NCBI GenBank assembly: GCA_903928045.1
Contig: CAIYPH010000306.1
Coordinates: forward strand, 1-6,146
DNA length: 6,146 bases
Reading direction: 5' to 3'
Source: an uncultured Rhodospirillales bacterium
GTDB taxonomy: Bacteria; Pseudomonadota; Alphaproteobacteria; Acetobacterales; Acetobacteraceae
How positions within the stretch are numbered: position 1 is the first letter of the stretch; every line of letters begins with the position of its first letter. The notes below the pieces were generated by a model. It was not told the origin of the DNA, did not search any database, and worked only from the letters and a program-made list of their open reading frames with translations. A program made the translations under genes and the position numbers. Below are positions 1 to 3,345 of this stretch, piece by piece.

Positions 1-163
1 GCCCAAACGCCACTTTGTCCATACCTGAGATGTTCCCCTGACGCCGGGGAGTAGAATCGCAGATCTCAACAGATGACGCAATAAGAGCGAAAAACTTTCA
101 TCGATTGGTATGTACCGCTCCGGGTCGTCCGAGCCCGGCACGCCGCCGGCGCGCAAGTGATTG

Positions 164-210
164 AAAAGTTTTTTTGGTTCTTTTTGTTCACAAAAAGAAC
201 ACCCTCCCTT
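164..210 (+). repeat. AT-rich hairpin repeat, copy A
   Basis: The element runs from AAAAG plus a T run, through a hairpin, to ACCCTCCCTT. The hairpin has 10-bp perfect arms, GTTCTTTTTG 177-186 and CAAAAAGAAC 191-200, with loop TTCA. Positions 164-205 are identical, base for base, to the reverse complement of 1996-2037 (copy B). Copy C (2087-2130) is a diverged relative in the same orientation as A. Elements of this look are, as I recall, frequent between genes in Acetobacteraceae genomes; that is recollection, not something tested here. A lies upstream of the predicted promoter, so it would not be in that transcript. It may mark the end of a transcription unit to the left. The hairpin has no separate T-run directly after it, so it is not a textbook intrinsic terminator. 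Confidence 0.85.
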
Positions 211-246
211 GCGCCACCCCTTGACATGTTACGCCCTCGGCCGGTT

Positions 247-289
247 TGGCGGCGCAGTTGGTGGCGCATCGTGGCGCAATGCGCCGCCA
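247..289. repeat. GC-rich inverted repeat with phased heptamers
   Basis: TGGCGGCGCA (247-256) and TGCGCCGCCA (280-289) are perfect 10-bp inverted arms around a 23-nt loop. The loop carries GTGGCGCA twice, at 261-268 and 271-278, exactly 10 bp apart, which is about one helical turn. It sits just upstream of the AT-rich island with the predicted promoter. Spacing on one face of the helix is what a regulator-binding array would show, but no known operator is recognised. A transcript hairpin from an upstream gene is the alternative. Confidence 0.5.
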
Positions 290-327
290 CATCGGGAGGG
301 AAAATATTTTTTCTTAGCTATAATTGA

Positions 328-356
328 TTGACAAGTCAGGATTTTTCAAATATCTT
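328..356 (+). promoter_or_regulatory. Sigma70-like promoter for the outer-membrane efflux gene
   Basis: A perfect -35 hexamer TTGACA (328-333) is followed after 17 bp by TATCTT (351-356), a 4/6 match to the -10 consensus. It lies in an AT-rich island in otherwise GC-rich DNA. Transcription would begin near 362-364, leaving a leader of about 225 nt before the ATG at 588. A perfect TATAAT at 319-324 lies just upstream but has no recognisable -35 at 16-18 bp. The small dyad TGAC-AA-GTCA (329-338) overlaps the -35, and an imperfect one (TTTCAA 344-349, TTGGAAA 355-361) overlaps the -10. Either could be an operator, but neither is strong. Confidence 0.55.
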
Positions 357-387
357 GGAAAGAATTCGCCATGCGCCATTGATTTGG

Positions 388-471
388 GGCACAGGCATGC
401 CCATTTGCGCCATAGGTCGGGCGGACCACGCCCGGCCCTATGGCGCAAATCTCATGGGCGCCTCCTGTGCC
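388..471. repeat. 84-bp imperfect palindrome in the predicted leader
   Basis: The core arms are a perfect 14-bp inverted repeat: ATTTGCGCCATAGG (403-416) and CCTATGGCGCAAAT (437-450). Inside them CGGGCG (418-423) pairs with CGCCCG (429-434) around the 5-nt loop GACCA. Outside them GCCC (399-402) pairs with GGGC (456-459), and GGCACAGG (388-395) pairs with CCTGTGCC (464-471), with small bulges between. In RNA this would be a long, stable stem within the 5' leader; in DNA it could extrude or bind a dimeric protein. There is no T-run after it, so it does not look like a simple terminator. A palindromic mobile repeat unit (REP or MITE-like) is an alternative reading. Confidence 0.75.
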
Positions 472-535
472 GGCGCGGATGGCGGCGCGGCGGCGCAAAC
501 GCCGGCGGATGTGCTAACAGCAATGTCCCGGCAAG

Positions 536-551
536 CGCGGCGTAAGCCGCG
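536..551 (+). promoter_or_regulatory. GNRA-tetraloop hairpin in the leader
   Basis: CGCGGC (536-541) and GCCGCG (546-551) form a perfect 6-bp G/C stem closed by GTAA, which as RNA is a GNRA-class tetraloop. It lies 26 nt before the ribosome-binding purines (578-583) of the outer-membrane efflux gene. It could be part of a structured leader with the palindrome at 388-471, or simply a chance stem in GC-rich DNA. No known riboswitch class is recognised. Confidence 0.4.
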
Positions 552-587
552 ACCGCTCAGACACGCCACTCCGACGCGAAGGACCGC

Positions 588-1991
588 ATGCGCCTGCCCC
601 TCCTCATTGCCGCGCTGAGTGGCCTTGCCGCCTGCACGACCGGCGCCGACGCGCCGATGCCGGCGCTCGATCTGCCGGACGCCTATCGCGCCACTCCGGC
701 CAGCGCCGATGCCGCCTGGCCGTCGGCCACCTGGTGGACAGGCTTCGGCTCCACGGAGCTGAACGGGCTGATCGCGCAGGCCCGCGCCGCCAGCCCCGAT
801 ATCGAGGCCGCCGCCGCGCGCGTCCGCCAGGCGGACGCCCAGCTGGTGATCGCCGGCGCCGGGCTGCTGCCCAGCATCAGCGCCTCCGGCGACGCCGCCT
901 GGAACCGCACCATTGCCCGCAAGATCGGCGGCATCACCGGCAAGAACGCGGAGACCCGCACCTACCAGCTCGGCCCGGCGGTGAGCTGGGAACTCGACCT
1001 GTGGGGCCGCCTCGCCGCCACGCGGGACGCGGCGCGCCAGAGCGCGCTGGCCAGCCGGTTCGACCAGCAATCGGTCGCGCTCTCCACCGTCACCGCCGTC
1101 GCCTCCACCTGGTTCCAGGCGCTCGCCTTGCAGGACCGGCTCGACGTCGCCAACCGCAATCTGCGCGACGCCGAGGCGATCCAGAACGCCATCCAGGCGC
1201 GCCAGGAGGTCGGCACCGCCTCGGCGCTCGATGTCGCGCAGCAGGGCGCCCTGGTGGCCGGCATCCGGGCGCAGATCCCGGCGCTGAAAAGCCAGCTCGA
1301 ACAGCAGGTGATCGCGCTCGGGGTGCTGATCGGCAAGCCGCCTGCCGCCATCGCGGTGCGGCCGGGCACGCTCACCACGCTCAGCCTGCCCGCGGTGAAG
1401 CCGGGCCTGCCCTCGGCCCTGCTCGCCCGCCGGCCCGACGTCGCCGCCGCCGAGGCGCGGCTGCGCGCCGCCAATGCCGACATCACGGTCGCCCGCGCCG
1501 CCTTCTTCCCCACCGTCTCGCTGTCGGGCGCCGCGGGGTTCCAGGCGCTGGCGCTCGGCACGCTGTTCGGCCCCGGCTCGATCTTCGCCAACGCCGCCGC
1601 GTCGGCCAGCCAGGTGATTTTCGACAATGGCCGCACCGCCGCCGGCGTCGCGCTCAGCCGGGCGCAGTATGACGAACTCGCCGCCGACTACCGCAAGACG
1701 GTGCTGCAAGCCTTCACCGACGTCGATACCGCCATCACCGCCTTCACCTTCGCCACCGAGCAGGAGCGTCTGCTGCGCGAGGCCGTGCGCGTCGCCCAGC
1801 TCGCCGCCGATATCGCCGGCGCCCAGGTGCGGGCCGGCACGTCGGACATCGTCAACGCGTTGCAGGCGCAGACCACGCTGTTCAATGACCTCGATTCGCT
1901 GGCCCAGGTGCGCCTCGCGCGGTTCCAGGCGTTGCTGTCGCTCTACAAGGCGATGGGGGGCGGGTGGGCCAGTGAGGATGGCAAGCCATGA
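588..1991 (+). CDS. RND efflux outer-membrane lipoprotein (NodT/OprM family)
   Basis: This 467-residue protein is the outer-membrane channel of a tripartite efflux pump. Residues 1-15 are a lipoprotein signal peptide ending in the lipobox L-A-A-C, with Cys16 as the predicted lipidated first mature residue. Two outer-membrane efflux (OEP/TolC-type) repeats follow, roughly 55-250 and 275-455. Family landmarks are WWTGFGSTELNGLI (49-62), SWELDLWGR (133-141), LLARRPDVAAAEARLRAAN (278-296) with ARAAFFP (302-308), and the C-terminal LYKAMGGGW (452-460). Long helical, Ala-rich stretches (about 145-245 and 355-450) fit the coiled-coil periplasmic barrel. The length is normal for the family. The ATG at 588 is preceded by GAAGGA (578-583) with a rather short 4-nt gap, and only this start gives the signal peptide. 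The gene probably uses the promoter at 328-356. It precedes the adaptor and permease with a 166-bp repeat-filled gap, so it is likely their partner. Family assignment is firm; the exported substrate is unknown. Confidence 0.95.
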   Translation: MRLPLLIAALSGLAACTTGADAPMPALDLPDAYRATPASADAAWPSATWWTGFGSTELNGLIAQARAASPDIEAAAARVRQADAQLVIAGAGLLPSISASGDAAWNRTIARKIGGITGKNAETRTYQLGPAVSWELDLWGRLAATRDAARQSALASRFDQQSVALSTVTAVASTWFQALALQDRLDVANRNLRDAEAIQNAIQARQEVGTASALDVAQQGALVAGIRAQIPALKSQLEQQVIALGVLIGKPPAAIAVRPGTLTTLSLPAVKPGLPSALLARRPDVAAAEARLRAANADITVARAAFFPTVSLSGAAGFQALALGTLFGPGSIFANAAASASQVIFDNGRTAAGVALSRAQYDELAADYRKTVLQAFTDVDTAITAFTFATEQERLLREAVRVAQLAADIAGAQVRAGTSDIVNALQAQTTLFNDLDSLAQVRLARFQALLSLYKAMGGGWASEDGKP

Positions 1992-1995
1992 CGGA

Positions 1996-2037
1996 AGGGT
2001 GTTCTTTTTGTGAACAAAAAGAACCAAAAAAACTTTT
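1996..2037 (-). repeat. AT-rich hairpin repeat, copy B (inverted)
   Basis: This is the exact reverse complement of 164-205 (42 of 42 bases) and begins 5 bp after the stop codon of the outer-membrane efflux gene. Its hairpin is GTTCTTTTTG (2001-2010) and CAAAAAGAAC (2015-2024) with loop TGAA. An A7 run, a C and T5 follow (2026-2038). A weak second hairpin, CTCCG 2040-2044 with CGGAG 2052-2056 followed by TTT, lies just after. As RNA the element could slow or end transcription, or protect the 3' end of the upstream message. The T-run does not directly follow the stem, so terminator function is inferred from position only. Confidence 0.85.
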
Positions 2038-2086
2038 TGCTCCGTTTGGCGCGGAGTTTCCCGGGCATGCGTGATGCGAAGCGGAT

Positions 2087-2130
2087 AAAAGTTTTTTGCT
2101 TCTTTTTTTCAAAAAAGAAGCGCTTCCCTT
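2087..2130 (+). repeat. AT-rich hairpin repeat, copy C (diverged)
   Basis: This copy has the same plan as copy A: AAAAG, a T run (6 rather than 7), a hairpin and a CTTCCCTT end. The hairpin arms are GCTTCTTTTTT (2098-2108) and AAAAAAGAAGC (2111-2121), so the closing loop is minimal and the innermost base pair probably opens. B and C lie in opposite orientation about 50 bp apart. GAACC plus A7 plus CTTTT in B can also pair with AAAAG plus T6 plus GCTTC in C, allowing one large alternative stem across the gap. C ends 27 bp before the adaptor start, so any structure here could affect read-through into, or translation of, the adaptor gene. Confidence 0.75.
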
Positions 2131-2157
2131 CCCTCCCACCGCGGGACGTACAATAGC

Positions 2158-3345
2158 ATGCGCCGTATCCTCCTCTTCCTGGCGCTGATCGCCGCCGCCG
2201 GTGGCGGCTGGTGGTGGTGGACCCATCGCGCCCCCCCGGCGGCGGCGCGGCGCGGGCCGGACGGCATCCCCGTGGTGGTCACCGCCGCGGAGGCGCGCGA
2301 CGTGCCGATTTATCTCGACGGGCTCGGCACCGTGCAGGCCTCGGCCAACGTGCTGGTCAAGCCGCTGGTGGACGGGCCGCTGGTGGAGGTGCGCTTCAAG
2401 GAGGGCCAGGAGGTTCGCCAGGGCGACGTGCTGGCGCGCATCGACGCGCGCGGCTTCCAGGCCACGCTCGACCAGGCCGAGGCCAAGAAGCGGCAGGACG
2501 AGGCGACGCTGGCCAATGCGCGGATCGACCTCATCCGCTACCAGAAGCTCGCCGCCACCGCCTATACCTCGGCCCAGCAGGCCGATACCCAGAAGGCGCT
2601 GGTGGCCCAGCTCGAGGCGCTGGTGGCCGGCGATCAGGCGGTGATCGACAGCGCCCGCACCCAGCTTGGCTACACCACCATCGTGGCGCCGGTGGATGGG
2701 CGGCTCGGCGTGCGGGTGGTCGATGCCGGCAACATCGTCCATGCCTCGGACCCCCTGGGGCTGGTGACGGTGACGACGCTGAAGCCGATCAACGTGCAGT
2801 TCACCTTGCCGCAGCAATCCCTGCCGCTGGTGGCCGCGGCGATGGCGCAGGGCATGCCGGAGGTGCTGGCCTTCGTGCAGGGCGCCGGGCAGCGCGGCAC
2901 GCCCGAGCGCGGCACGCTGACGGTGCTCGACAACCAGGTGGACCAGTCGACCGGCACCATCAAGCTGAAGGCGAGCTTCCCCAACGAGGCGCTGCGCCTG
3001 TGGCCGGGCGCTTTCGTCAACGTGCGGCTGCGCGCCGAGACGCAGAAGGGCGTGGTGGTGCTGCCGCCGGTGGCGGTGCAGCGCGGGCCGCGCGGCGCCT
3101 TCGTCTTCGTGGTGACCGATGCCGCCACGGTGGCGCGGCGGAGCATCGTGGTCGGCCATGAGGACCTCCAGGCCAGCGTGATCACCGAGGGGCTGAAGGC
3201 GGGCGAGCGGGTGGTGGTGGATGGCGCGGCGCGGCTGTCGGATAATTCCAAGGTGAACGTGCTGCCCGCCGCCACGGACACGCCCGCGGCGCCCGGCGCG
3301 GCGCCGGCGCAGCGGCAGGGCGGCCAGCGGCGGCCGGCGGGATGA
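2158..3345 (+). CDS. mdtA: RND efflux periplasmic adaptor (MdtA-like membrane fusion protein)
   Basis: This 395-residue adaptor links the inner-membrane permease to the outer-membrane channel. Residues 1-21 form a basic, hydrophobic N-terminal anchor or signal ending in an unusual run of four tryptophans (18-21); there is no lipobox cysteine. A barrel-sandwich/lipoyl half (about 55-98, with VDGPLVEVRFKEGQEVRQGD 71-90 and VLARID 91-96) leads into an alpha-helical hairpin (about 98-167). The second lipoyl half follows (TTIVAPVDGRLGVRVVDAGN, 173-192), then the beta-barrel domain (about 207-292, including LDNQVDQSTGTIKLKASF 257-274) and a membrane-proximal domain to about 370. The last 25 residues are a Pro/Ala/Gln/Arg tail. 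These motifs match E. coli MdtA as I remember it, in the same order. The next in-frame stop upstream is TAA 2086-2088 and no other start lies between, so ATG 2158 is the start. Its Shine-Dalgarno match is poor (GGGA 2143-2146, 11 nt away). The stop overlaps the permease start. The symbol rests on similarity; substrate is not inferable. Confidence 0.93.
   Translation: MRRILLFLALIAAAGGGWWWWTHRAPPAAARRGPDGIPVVVTAAEARDVPIYLDGLGTVQASANVLVKPLVDGPLVEVRFKEGQEVRQGDVLARIDARGFQATLDQAEAKKRQDEATLANARIDLIRYQKLAATAYTSAQQADTQKALVAQLEALVAGDQAVIDSARTQLGYTTIVAPVDGRLGVRVVDAGNIVHASDPLGLVTVTTLKPINVQFTLPQQSLPLVAAAMAQGMPEVLAFVQGAGQRGTPERGTLTVLDNQVDQSTGTIKLKASFPNEALRLWPGAFVNVRLRAETQKGVVVLPPVAVQRGPRGAFVFVVTDAATVARRSIVVGHEDLQASVITEGLKAGERVVVDGAARLSDNSKVNVLPAATDTPAAPGAAPAQRQGGQRRPAG

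Larger units (their letters stand above)
1..587. other. Gene-free upstream region rich in dyads
   Basis: I see no convincing coding sequence here. Short open frames exist on both strands, but they run through AT-rich repeat A or GC-rich dyads and their translations resemble no family I know. The left edge (1-68) holds a nested dyad: TGAGAT 26-31 with ATCTCA 63-68, enclosing TCCCC 34-38 with GGGGA 46-50. It could be the end or the start of a neighbouring gene. On the minus strand an ATG at 22-20 opens a frame reading MDKVAFG off the left edge, preceded by a purine run (GGGGAA, complement of 33-38); this is too short to call. The region then holds repeat A, a GC-rich dyad, a promoter in an AT-rich island (about 300-360), and a predicted leader of about 225 nt with two hairpins. 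The named elements have their own entries. Confidence 0.6.

Noticed and set aside
221..249. A second TTGACA (221-226) as a -35 box
   Set aside because: The sequence 16-18 bp downstream is GC-rich (around GGTTTGG) and has no -10 resemblance.
66..290. Minus-strand 74-codon frame in the upstream region
   Set aside because: It reads straight through hairpin repeat A, producing a Lys/Asn/Phe-rich segment typical of spurious frames crossing this repeat, and no ribosome-binding site or family match was seen.
328..618. Plus-strand frames at 324-545 and 328-618 in the leader
   Set aside because: They use weak start codons inside the predicted promoter, run through the palindrome, and have no recognisable product.
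438..2027. Long minus-strand open frame (529 codons) opposite the outer-membrane efflux gene
   Set aside because: It is Gly/Arg/Ala-rich with no domain, begins inside AT-rich repeat B, and mirrors a well-supported plus-strand gene.
1996..2130. Classic intrinsic terminators in the channel-adaptor gap
   Set aside because: The stems are A/T-rich rather than G/C-rich and no T-run directly follows either hairpin, so a terminator call is not justified from sequence alone.
164..2130. CRISPR array or insertion-sequence ends
   Set aside because: The repeats are three hairpin elements in mixed orientation at irregular distances, with no spacers, transposase gene or visible target-site duplication.
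2149..2154. TACAAT as a -10 box for the adaptor gene
   Set aside because: It lies 4 nt before the ATG, so transcription would start at or inside the start codon, and no -35 hexamer lies 16-18 bp upstream.
1882..3159. Minus-strand open frame (425 codons) opposite the channel end and the adaptor
   Set aside because: It crosses repeats B and C and the adaptor coding region, with His/Arg-rich shadow composition and no family resemblance.
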